Of a DNA stretch of 27,123 nucleotides, positions 9,094 through 16,767 are shown one piece after another. The first letter of the stretch is position 1. Each line of letters starts with the position of its first letter. Made by a program: the position numbers and the translations under genes. Below the pieces are notes generated by a model that saw nothing but the letters and a program-made list of their open reading frames with translations, made no database searches and was not told where the DNA came from. The stretch spans positions 1-27,123 of the forward strand of contig JAPZRK010000101.1 in NCBI GenBank assembly GCA_027531445.1, written 5' to 3'. This stretch comes from Leptospira sp. GTDB lineage: Bacteria > Spirochaetota > Leptospiria > Leptospirales > Leptospiraceae.

Positions 9094-9723
9094 TTGATAC
9101 GGGGAATTTTTTTCATCTTAATCATCACACTTACGTTTACTAAGTCTTGGGCGACGGGTATCTGGATACCGAAGGGCTCACTCTTCGCTGACGTAGCGGA
9201 AGGTTGCTACATTCCTTTGGCAAAAGCACCTTCTCCTCAAATGATTTCAAAAACGACACAGTCCATCGAAAACAAACAAATCAATGAACTGGCACTTGAT
9301 TCCACAATGGCTCGGCTTTCTTCAGTTGAATGCCTTAGAAAAAAATTAACCACAAAAGAGGACCGTGAGGCTCTTTCGAAAAGTTATGAATCCAATTTTT
9401 TCATTGAGGATCATTTTGTTTTTTTGGAGAAAAAACTAATCCTCGCAAATAATCGAGATTACCATCTCACTCCAGTGGAAGAGGTATCTGTTTCGGATTA
9501 TTTCCGTACCCGGGAGGTGTTGACCGATGCGATCCGTAGGCTGACATTGGATGCCCTCGTTCTTTCTGACCCAGACTGGCAAAAGCAGTCCCAAAACTGG
9601 CAGGAAGAAATTCGTTCTCGCTATGGTGCTCTCCTCCGAGAACGAGAAAAATTCCTACTTTCGCTTTCCATCGAATCTCGGGCCTCTTACTTACAATTTT
9701 TGAATCAGTTTACGGAGAAATAA
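9094..9723 (+). CDS. Small exported protein of unknown function
   Basis: A 209-residue protein that I do not recognise. It begins with a clear signal peptide (hydrophobic residues 4-16, then a Ser/Trp/Ala cleavage region near 20). The rest is soluble and mostly helical and charged, with two Cys (near residues 38 and 79) that could pair in the periplasm. The start is a TTG at 9094, only 5 bases after the serC stop; AAGGA overlapping the serC stop is about 7 bases upstream and supports it, and there is no nearby ATG that keeps the signal peptide. The GGAGA used by rpiB lies in its last codons. It is almost certainly co-transcribed with serC and rpiB, but nothing ties it to their metabolism. Confidence 0.75.
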   Translation: MIRGIFFILIITLTFTKSWATGIWIPKGSLFADVAEGCYIPLAKAPSPQMISKTTQSIENKQINELALDSTMARLSSVECLRKKLTTKEDREALSKSYESNFFIEDHFVFLEKKLILANNRDYHLTPVEEVSVSDYFRTREVLTDAIRRLTLDALVLSDPDWQKQSQNWQEEIRSRYGALLREREKFLLSLSIESRASYLQFLNQFTEK

Positions 9724-9725
9724 AA

Positions 9726-10166
9726 ATGAAACCCAAAATCGGCATCGCATCGGATCACGGGGGATTTGCCCTCAAAGAATTCCTAAGGAAAAGTCTGGAG
9801 GAAAGCTTCGAAATGGTCGATTACGGTACTAAGAGCGAAGCATCTGTAGACTACCCTACGGTCATCGGTGACGCCTGCCGCAAAGTTCTCTCTGGCGAAG
9901 TGCCGAGACTCATTGCCTTATGCGGAACAGGGATTGGTGCATCCATTGCGGCAAACCGAATTCCAGGAATTCGAGCCGCATTATGCCACGATGAATTTAC
10001 ATCCGAAATGTCGCGAAGGCACAATGATGCCAACGTGATTGTTTTAGGTGGAAGGGTTTTGGGAACAGATCTGGCTTTACGGATAGTTCAAAAATGGATC
10101 GAAACAGAATTCGAAGGCGGTCGCCACGGGCGAAGGCTACAATTAATCGAGGAACAAAAGCCCTAG
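9726..10166 (+). CDS. rpiB: Ribose-5-phosphate isomerase B
   Basis: Interconverts ribose 5-phosphate and ribulose 5-phosphate in the pentose phosphate pathway. The 146 residues fit the RpiB/LacA/LacB family. It shows IASDHGG at the N-terminus (D10, H11), the catalytic-cysteine segment ALCGTGIGASIAANR with C66, ALCHDEFTSEMSRRHNDANV, and VLGGRVLG. GGAG lies about 8 bases before ATG 9726, inside the end of the preceding gene. The end overlaps the likely start of the next gene by 73 bases. LacA/LacB are excluded by the lack of any galactose genes nearby and by the typical RpiB motif set. Confidence 0.93.
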   Translation: MKPKIGIASDHGGFALKEFLRKSLEESFEMVDYGTKSEASVDYPTVIGDACRKVLSGEVPRLIALCGTGIGASIAANRIPGIRAALCHDEFTSEMSRRHNDANVIVLGGRVLGTDLALRIVQKWIETEFEGGRHGRRLQLIEEQKP

Positions 10167-11827
10167 CCTTACTTTTGTTTTGTGCGAGCTCTCTTTTTTC
10201 TAAAGAGAGCCTTACTGTTTTTTCATCTGATTTGAAAGGATGGAAAAAAGTAGGAGCAGTTTTTGACTCCCAAGCTGGAAAAAAAGACATCCTTCGTCCC
10301 AAGGAAAACACGCCACGTTTTGGAGAGATTTTTCTCGACTTTGAAGGTGACGTTCAGGCGCCCGATACAACTGAATCAGCAATCTATAGAAAAGCAAAAA
10401 CCATTTCCGTAATCAACTCTTCTTATATTATTGATTCCAAATATTCGATCTTCGGCAAAAAATCCGCCTATTTTTCTGGGAAACGAAATCAAATCCATCT
10501 AGGAATTAGTGGATCTCATTTTTTTGGCATCAATCCTGAGCCATTTACAATTACCATTCCCCTGCTTATCAGTGAACAAGGTACTTCTTCTGTAGTTTTA
10601 GATCGTACTGTTTTTATAAAAGGAAAAAAGTACGGCTTTAGTTTAGAAATCGAAGAAAACAAACTAGTGTTTTACGTAAATAACTTGCTTCAAAAAGAAA
10701 ATGGAATCACAGCATCTGCCATTCTAAAATCTGCGTCACAGCTTCCCCGAAAAGAATGGATTTTTATTTCCATTTACTTCGATACGGTTTCGAATCGGAT
10801 CACTCTGTTTCAAAATGGATTTGAGGCAACGTCATTCGAATCTAATGAACCAAACATGATAGGGATAGGATTTCCGAAAGATGATACCTCAAATTTGATT
10901 CTCGCTAAATCTTATTTTGGAAACATTGATGGATTCCATATCCACAGTGGAGAACCACTTACTACGAAAGACTACTCAAAATATGGACGTGTGTCATATG
11001 ATGACACATCCAAAGTCGTGACACATGACGGAAGCTATGTGGTATCTCCAGTTTATGAAACAAAGTTTAGTCATTCAAGCTTGGAACAATTTGTTGTTTC
11101 AGCGGATCGACCTACAGATACACAAGTTGCAGTCTACTTTAGATCCGACAATAGAAAGTTTTCAGAAAACGAAACAAGTGGCCCAAATTGGATTCGATTA
11201 GAAGAAAATTCGAATGGATTTAAAAATTTAAAAAAATTCAAATACCACCAATGGAAAGTTTGGTTGCGGTCTGACCCGCAAGGAAAAGTTGTTCCTTCCC
11301 TTTTTGGACTTAACTATAAGGTGAAAGAACAGTTTCCACCAGAAGTTCCATCTCACTTTAGAATTACAAACGTGGATGAAAAAGAAAAATCCATTTGTTT
11401 TGCCTGGAATTCAAATCACGAACGAGAAGTCCAAGACAAAGGTGGTTATATGATTCATTATGGAGTTGAGCCGGATCGAATGATTGGTACTTTATTCGTA
11501 AAATCGGATGGAAGTACATCGCAGATTGATGGCAAATCAGAAAATAGCGATTATAAAAATTTGAAATTTTGCGCGGACGAAACCACTCTTTTAACTAATA
11601 TTTATATTACAGACAAAGATGCCAAAGAATTACCATCTACTCTATCTGACCCAATCCTTGCTTCTAGGCTAGAGAGGTCAGGTTTGTTGTTTCAAAACGG
11701 AATTACATACTATTTTAAAATAAGCGCCTATAATCGTTTTTATGATGAGTGGGAAGGTCGGGATCAAAAAAGTAAACTTTCAAACCCCATCTCAAAAACT
11801 TTCGCTAAGGATGTTTCGCAAAGGTAA
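10094..11827 (+). CDS. Exported LamG-like / FnIII-like protein, unknown function
   Basis: A 577-residue protein, exported by its hydrophobic segment at about residues 22-34, preceded by a long Arg/Lys-rich stretch. Residues about 105-290 have the strand pattern of a concanavalin/LamG jelly roll (for example KKSAYFSGKRNQIHLG, EWIFISIYFDTVSNRITLFQNG, NIDGFHIHSGEP), a fold that often binds sugars. Residues about 412-565 look like a fibronectin-III-type module (PPEVPSHFRITNVDEKEKSI, then an aromatic strand near the end). The ATG at 10094 overlaps rpiB by 73 bases; the only later in-frame candidate keeping the signal peptide is an ATT at 10142, so the true start is uncertain. The 3' end overlaps the convergent PIN-like gene by 36 bases. 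Function unknown; surface or periplasmic binding is an inference. Confidence 0.7.
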   Translation: MDRNRIRRRSPRAKATINRGTKALALLLFCASSLFSKESLTVFSSDLKGWKKVGAVFDSQAGKKDILRPKENTPRFGEIFLDFEGDVQAPDTTESAIYRKAKTISVINSSYIIDSKYSIFGKKSAYFSGKRNQIHLGISGSHFFGINPEPFTITIPLLISEQGTSSVVLDRTVFIKGKKYGFSLEIEENKLVFYVNNLLQKENGITASAILKSASQLPRKEWIFISIYFDTVSNRITLFQNGFEATSFESNEPNMIGIGFPKDDTSNLILAKSYFGNIDGFHIHSGEPLTTKDYSKYGRVSYDDTSKVVTHDGSYVVSPVYETKFSHSSLEQFVVSADRPTDTQVAVYFRSDNRKFSENETSGPNWIRLEENSNGFKNLKKFKYHQWKVWLRSDPQGKVVPSLFGLNYKVKEQFPPEVPSHFRITNVDEKEKSICFAWNSNHEREVQDKGGYMIHYGVEPDRMIGTLFVKSDGSTSQIDGKSENSDYKNLKFCADETTLLTNIYITDKDAKELPSTLSDPILASRLERSGLLFQNGITYYFKISAYNRFYDEWEGRDQKSKLSNPISKTFAKDVSQR

Positions 11828-12190
11828 TCCCGAGCTAACCTTTGATTGTGACTGGGATGTGATTAACATTTGATCCATTCCAGCAAGTAGAGCCACACCC
11901 ACTTCGATATCCAAGGAATAAGAGTCTTCTTTACTTTCGCATACGAGTTCTAGAACAGCTTTGTCGAGCGGAAGTATCTCTTCCGTTGTGACTTCTAATA
12001 AATGTAAGACTGTCCTCCATTGGGTTGACGTAGATGGTTTCAAATCTTTCATAAGTTCTGCAATTGTATAGACAGACGTATACAACCTAGCACCATCATG
12101 GATTAAGGATTCCAATTTATCTGCTACGATTTTCCGATCTTTGCCAGATAACAGTTCTTTCAAAAGCGAATTTGATAGATAAAATTTCAA
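11792..12190 (-). CDS. PIN-domain (VapC-like) protein, active site degenerate
   Basis: A 132-residue protein with the outline of a VapC/PIN ribonuclease: N-terminal strand-helix FYLSNSLLKELLSG, central Glu helix YTIAELM (E45), and LDIEVGVALLAG with D94. The invariant first Asp of the family (usual pattern LDTN) is S6 here, and the usual Asn/Asp after the closing Thr is Q113, so two of the four metal-binding acids appear lost. It starts with TTG 12190, overlapping the stop of the RHH gene by 4 bases, which is typical antitoxin-toxin coupling. By position it is the toxin partner, but it may no longer cut RNA. The 3' end overlaps the convergent gene ending at 11827. Confidence 0.62.
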   Translation of the reverse strand: MKFYLSNSLLKELLSGKDRKIVADKLESLIHDGARLYTSVYTIAELMKDLKPSTSTQWRTVLHLLEVTTEEILPLDKAVLELVCESKEDSYSLDIEVGVALLAGMDQMLITSQSQSKVSSGLPLRNILSESF

Positions 12191-12378
12191 TCAAAGACCT
12201 CAGTCAATGCTCGTATCGCTCGAATACGAGTAAAATCCGATTTGTGGGTGATCTCATTTCTCAAAGCAAGCCGAAGTAATTCTCCTTGCGAAATATTTCT
12301 TTTTTCCGCTTCGTTTTTTAGAAGTAGGATCTCTTCTTCGGAAAATAGAATTTGAAATCGTTTGTCAATTTTTGCCAC
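12187..12378 (-). CDS. Ribbon-helix-helix antitoxin-like protein
   Basis: A 63-residue protein with the ribbon-helix-helix outline: a short strand (KRFQILFS), helix A (EEEILLLKNEAEKRN), the turn ISQG, and helix B (ELLRLALRNEI), then a C-terminal tail that would contact the toxin. RHH antitoxins bind their own promoter as dimers. It starts with GTG 12378, one base inside the TAG of the upstream TPR gene (TAGTG), and ends 4 bases inside the PIN-like gene. No separate promoter gap exists, so it is read from the operon that starts at 15744 unless a promoter sits in the TPR gene. Confidence 0.68.
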   Translation of the reverse strand: MAKIDKRFQILFSEEEILLLKNEAEKRNISQGELLRLALRNEITHKSDFTRIRAIRALTEVFD

Positions 12379-12986
12379 TATTCCTCATCTTCAATCTCGC
12401 GCTCAGCTTTAACGTATTTTTGCCAATACAACTCGGCATCTTTCCATTGACCTAACGACTCATACAATGCCGCAACATTATAATATGCCTCGGTGAGACG
12501 GTAATCTTGTTTAACTGCCTTTAAAAATAACTTTATCGCCTTTTCTTTATTATCCGAAAACCATTCGCTAAATGCCCAAAGATAAAACCATCGACCTAAA
12601 TTGGCATCTCTTGGTCTAATCCTTTGTAAATGTAATACATTCTCTTGGAAAATTTTTGCCGCTTTGGTATAATTTGTTTGTATGGCTCTGGTTTTATTGA
12701 TTCGAGATTCTATCGGTTCTTCACTCTTTGGAACCACTAGATCATTTCGATAAAGCAGTGCTTTGGCATATAAAAGTTTAAAATATATTTCAGATGGACT
12801 AACCTCAAGATAACGTTCCAAGTAAGGAATGGAGACAGTTTCTTCATCCGCGGCATGATGGGCAAAAATCTTTTTCCGAAGATCGTGCGTTACTTCTTTT
12901 TTTCGTGAGGGTGCCGCATAAATAGCTGAGAACTGGACAAGTATAGCCAAACATAGGCTAAATGTAAAGATAGTAGTTTTCGCCAT
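12378..12986 (-). CDS. Exported TPR-like protein
   Basis: A 202-residue protein with a signal peptide (hydrophobic residues 6-22, AIYAAP cleavage region). The C-terminal half holds two TPR-type helical pairs: WFYLWAFSEWFSDNKEKAI and AYYNVAALYESLGQWKDAEL, at about residues 127-190. The N-terminal half is also helical and includes a Tyr/Leu-rich repeat-like stretch. It is probably periplasmic, or a lipid-free outer-envelope protein, and acts through protein contacts. The ATG overlaps the end of the 928-residue membrane protein gene by 29 bases, which suggests that the two act together. No enzymatic motif is present. Confidence 0.75.
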   Translation of the reverse strand: MAKTTIFTFSLCLAILVQFSAIYAAPSRKKEVTHDLRKKIFAHHAADEETVSIPYLERYLEVSPSEIYFKLLYAKALLYRNDLVVPKSEEPIESRINKTRAIQTNYTKAAKIFQENVLHLQRIRPRDANLGRWFYLWAFSEWFSDNKEKAIKLFLKAVKQDYRLTEAYYNVAALYESLGQWKDAELYWQKYVKAEREIEDEE

Positions 12987-15744
12987 CTTCAGGATAATTC
13001 ATGTATCTTGTCTCGAATGGGAACGGATACTTTTTCAAAATTTCTTTTAATTGGATTTCAGGATTATTTTTGCTGATAAGCAAGAACGCATCTGGTGAAT
13101 TTTCGATGATTCGATCATTACTCTCAATGATAGATGCTACTTCAGCAAGCATATCTGCTTTTTTTAACTCGTTCTCATCCGTAGGATGATAGTCTTTCCA
13201 AGTAGCATGTGTTACAAATGCAGACCTTCTTCCACCGAGCGTAGCTTGCAGAAACGATCGAACCATCCAAGACAAACTGTCTTCAAATAAGTCGGGAGTT
13301 TTGTATTCTTTTTCCTTGAGAACATGGAAAGCAGGGATCAGTTGTCTCAATTTGTCCATGATCATTCTTTTATGGGAATCAAGAAACTTTTCTTTTTCCT
13401 GTTTATTGAGTAGAATAAGGAAAAGACCAGGGAAACCTAATTTTTCCAATTGAAATGCGACAATGGTTTCAATTTGAGCGAGGATTTCCCAGGAAAACTT
13501 TTTGGCAATGAATCGATCCAACTTCATTTTTTCATTTATATCAATTTCCACAATCCCACTTTCATCATTTTGTAGATATGGATCGTTGTATAAAAAAATC
13601 AGATTGGATCGAGTATTATAATCTAATCCGAACGAAATTTGGCTATGATAGGAACCTATCGTATCATTTAAAAAAAGAAATGAAAATCTAGGCGAACCCA
13701 ATCGTTGAATGAAGTTTTTTGTATATTCAACGATACCATCTAACGATACTTCATCGCCTCGGTACACTCGATCCAAAAGTGAAAATTCAAATTTTTTTTC
13801 TTCTGGTATAAGCCAAACCGGTGAAGTTTTTTTGAAGTCAGTTTCCCGCTTCCCAAAACCCGCTTCGGGCGATGTCACCTGTTCAACAAGCTCCTTCAAT
13901 TCCACATTAAAAATCGAATCCCTTTTTTTCTGGATTGCAGAGGGCAAACCTACATTGGTAGGTTTCCAAAGCTTGGGAGGGAGGTATTGTCGGATTTTCT
14001 TTTTCACAATTCCACCTCCATGATCCGGGATCGATTCGATTTCGGCAATCGCTTCTTTTGGATTTTCCGGGGACATCTCTACTTTCGATTCTAGTTTCGC
14101 ATCATGGATAACGACGATTTCGGAAGTATCTATTTCAATTCTCTTAGGAACAATTTCGCCTAATACGGGCGACTCAACGAGCGCTTCTCTCTTCTTTTTT
14201 TCTTCGTAAAGAAATGAAAATGCGATCAAAGGTAGGAATGCCAAAAAGGAAGCATAAACCAAAATGGGAAAGACTCCCTCGGTTTTATAAATGAATAAAC
14301 CATCCATGACTCTTGGAATTTGAGTTTCCTGAGAAAACTTAAAGGAATGAAAAGGATTACCCTGCATAAGTAATTCACTGAATCTTTTTTGCGGATAAAA
14401 TGTAAGTTTTTCTTTTGAGGTATCTTCTGATAGCCTATGGTAAGTAATGGGATCAAAAAATTCGTCTCGATCTTTTTCTTTCTTCGCCGCAAGAAGCAAT
14501 GGATCTAAAACCACAATTACAAATGTAGGCTCATCACCTTCTTTTGTTATGGGAATTAGAAACAAATGCTCAAAATGAAAATCAATCATTCGAGACGAAA
14601 CTCCGACCTCCAATTTTTCGATAAAGGTCAGGAGTTCGATGGAGAAACGATTTGTGATCTCTGTGTTGGACTCCTTTTTTTTCCAAAGATAAAGTTCTTT
14701 TACAATCGGATCATAGACACGATTCCGAATTTCAACTTCTGTATTATCAGAAGTTATCTGACCTAAAAGATTTTTTTCTAACCTCAAAATTTGATTTTCC
14801 GATTGAACATATCGTAGACGCGACCAAGGTGTTCCAGATCTAAAATCTGGTAGAATCAAACTAACTGTTTGGTAAAATACAAGTAGGCATAAAAAGCAGA
14901 GTATCCCAATTTTTTGGTCTTTGTTCAGTTTGAATGGAAATCCTTTTTTCAACTGGTAAACAAATCGGAACAAACAAAGAAAGATCATCGTTACAATAAC
15001 GATTAAAAACGCCTTTGCGATCCCCTTTTTTGGAATGGTGGTTCCACGTTCAAGGATATAGATGGAATAATTAGGAAAGTCCATCCGTTCCAAAAATCCA
15101 TCTTCACCCTCGAATTGCCAAGAGATCGATTTTCCTTCATTGCCCTCAAAAAGAGAGAGTAGTTCTTTGGACTCTTTGTCTCCATTAAGTAAAAGAAAAT
15201 CATTTGTGTAAAAGACTTCACCTAACGTTTTATCAAATACCCAATATGTAAAACCATATTCTAAATTTGGGTTTCTGAGTAAGGTCTTTGGTATATAAGG
15301 TTGTTTATAAATTAAAAATAATTTTTCATTTAATGTTCGATATGCTGTCTCGCCATTAGATAAAATTCTACTACTGCCCGGTATCATTGGATTGGAATCG
15401 TGTCGCAGATCTGCCTGAAAAACCTCTTTGGTCTCCACAGTAGAATGAATCAAACGAAGTGAATCATCAAAAATTTTTAGGAACTCTAGCCCTTGTCTAC
15501 TTTGGATTTCTTCTGCAACTTTTTTCGCATGAAACGGTAATTCGGACTCTCTGATGGAAAATTCAATTCGATTGAAAAAATCTAGTTTGGAAATTGCCAC
15601 CTGTGTTTCCACATCCGCCAAAAAACTTTCTCTTCGAAGACGGGTATCCAAAACAGTTGCAAATGTAAGATAAATTGCGCCCACAAAGAATGACAAAAAA
15701 AGAAAGATCAAAAGAATTGATGGTTGTCCAAATTTGCGGTGCAT
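12958..15744 (-). CDS. Four-helix membrane protein with two extracytoplasmic domains, unknown
   Basis: A 928-residue protein that I cannot assign to a family. Predicted helices lie at about residues 9-32, 243-265, 278-298 and 490-513. With a cytoplasmic N-terminus, residues 33-242 and 299-489 would face the periplasm, and 514-928 would be cytoplasmic. The first outer region resembles a sensor domain in layout (helix, then a strand region with YWVFDKTLGEVFYTND). The cytoplasmic part has a low-complexity linker, then strands such as RFSFLFLNDTIGSYHSQISFG, suggestive of a GAF-like fold. No HAMP, kinase, cyclase or methyl-accepting motif is visible. ATG 15744 has only AAAG upstream. It heads a four-gene run and diverges by 51 bases from the gene at 15796. 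A signalling or envelope-assembly role is only a guess. Confidence 0.7.
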   Translation of the reverse strand: MHRKFGQPSILLIFLFLSFFVGAIYLTFATVLDTRLRRESFLADVETQVAISKLDFFNRIEFSIRESELPFHAKKVAEEIQSRQGLEFLKIFDDSLRLIHSTVETKEVFQADLRHDSNPMIPGSSRILSNGETAYRTLNEKLFLIYKQPYIPKTLLRNPNLEYGFTYWVFDKTLGEVFYTNDFLLLNGDKESKELLSLFEGNEGKSISWQFEGEDGFLERMDFPNYSIYILERGTTIPKKGIAKAFLIVIVTMIFLCLFRFVYQLKKGFPFKLNKDQKIGILCFLCLLVFYQTVSLILPDFRSGTPWSRLRYVQSENQILRLEKNLLGQITSDNTEVEIRNRVYDPIVKELYLWKKKESNTEITNRFSIELLTFIEKLEVGVSSRMIDFHFEHLFLIPITKEGDEPTFVIVVLDPLLLAAKKEKDRDEFFDPITYHRLSEDTSKEKLTFYPQKRFSELLMQGNPFHSFKFSQETQIPRVMDGLFIYKTEGVFPILVYASFLAFLPLIAFSFLYEEKKKREALVESPVLGEIVPKRIEIDTSEIVVIHDAKLESKVEMSPENPKEAIAEIESIPDHGGGIVKKKIRQYLPPKLWKPTNVGLPSAIQKKRDSIFNVELKELVEQVTSPEAGFGKRETDFKKTSPVWLIPEEKKFEFSLLDRVYRGDEVSLDGIVEYTKNFIQRLGSPRFSFLFLNDTIGSYHSQISFGLDYNTRSNLIFLYNDPYLQNDESGIVEIDINEKMKLDRFIAKKFSWEILAQIETIVAFQLEKLGFPGLFLILLNKQEKEKFLDSHKRMIMDKLRQLIPAFHVLKEKEYKTPDLFEDSLSWMVRSFLQATLGGRRSAFVTHATWKDYHPTDENELKKADMLAEVASIIESNDRIIENSPDAFLLISKNNPEIQLKEILKKYPFPFETRYMNYPEDGENYYLYI

Positions 15745-15795
15745 CTTTACTATTATCGGCGACTTTTTCCGAAATGTGACAGTCCAAGGGAAGGA

Positions 15796-16767
15796 ATGAT
15801 CTTTTATATTTTTTTAGATGGAATTGGGATGGGCAAACACGACCCGAATTCGAACCCATTTTCCAAGTTTGCAAATGGCTTTTTGTCTCCATTGGGGGGA
15901 AAATCTATCCAAGATGCAAATCTTCCTAAATTAAAAGGGAATCTTCACTATATTGATACAGACGCGCACTTGGGAGTGTCAGGTTTGCCTCAATCTGCCA
16001 CAGGCCAAACGGCGATATGGACAGGCATCAATGGAGCAAAAACTCTCGGCAGGCATGTAAGCGGTTTTCCGACGATCACCTTAAGGAAGATCATTGCGAA
16101 GTATTCCATACTCAGAGTTCTTTCGGAAAATGGTATCGAAGCAGACTTTTTAAACTGTTTTACATCCCCTTATCTCAAACACGTCGAAGAAAAGCCAAAG
16201 CTTGTATCCGCTTCAACTCTTGTTCAACTTGCAAGCGCTAGACCTTTAAAAACAATGGAGGATCTCCGACTGGGTAAAGGTCTCTACATGGATCTGACCC
16301 ACGATGTACTCAAACAAATTGCAAAAGACTTTTTACTCCCAGACGATCCTCTTTTGGAACCCAGAGATCCAAAATTGCTCGGGGCATCAATCTTTGATAT
16401 GTTTCAAAACTATCAACTAAGTATATACGAATATTTCCTCACGGATAAAGTCGGGCATGCTATGGATTGGGATAAAGCGAAAATAATTATCGATAACTTA
16501 GAATCTTTCTTCTATGGAATCTTGGAAACTATGGATATCGAACGGGATACGTTGATTGTCACGAGTGATCATGGAAACATGGAAGATCTATCGCAAAAAA
16601 ACCACACGGAAAACAAGGTTCCTACTATCCTATATGGGAAAAATGCAGATCTATATGCATCAAATATCAAATCACTAGATGATATTGTGCCTCAGATTTA
16701 TAAAACCTTTGGATTGGAAGAGGCACTTTTCAATATTCAAAATAACGAATTTTCTAATTTGAATTAA
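15796..16767 (+). CDS. Phosphoglycerate-mutase-like metalloenzyme (alkaline phosphatase superfamily)
   Basis: A 323-residue cytoplasmic protein of the alkaline phosphatase/cofactor-independent phosphoglycerate mutase superfamily. The metal and nucleophile set is visible: D8 in FLDGIG, S67/T69 in PQSATGQTAIWTG, D217 and H221 in TDKVGHAMDW, D258/H259 in TSDHGNMED, and H270 in KNHTENKVP. It is shorter than bacterial iPGM (about 510 residues) and closer in size to archaeal-type or phosphopentomutase-like relatives, so the substrate is open. AAGGG 5 bases before ATG 15796 decides the start; a TTG at 15724 in the same frame would reach into the divergent gene and lacks an SD. The stop abuts the stop of the convergent gene without a gap. 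Confidence 0.8.
   Translation: MIFYIFLDGIGMGKHDPNSNPFSKFANGFLSPLGGKSIQDANLPKLKGNLHYIDTDAHLGVSGLPQSATGQTAIWTGINGAKTLGRHVSGFPTITLRKIIAKYSILRVLSENGIEADFLNCFTSPYLKHVEEKPKLVSASTLVQLASARPLKTMEDLRLGKGLYMDLTHDVLKQIAKDFLLPDDPLLEPRDPKLLGASIFDMFQNYQLSIYEYFLTDKVGHAMDWDKAKIIIDNLESFFYGILETMDIERDTLIVTSDHGNMEDLSQKNHTENKVPTILYGKNADLYASNIKSLDDIVPQIYKTFGLEEALFNIQNNEFSNLN

Noticed and set aside
13709..14023. 104-codon plus-strand open frame inside the 928-residue membrane protein gene
   Set aside because: Antisense shadow of a well-supported long gene; no SD or domain.
15724..15795. TTG start giving a 24-residue N-terminal extension to the phosphoglycerate-mutase-like enzyme
   Set aside because: It overlaps the start of the divergent gene, lacks an SD, and the family begins right at the metal-binding LDG motif, as with ATG 15796.
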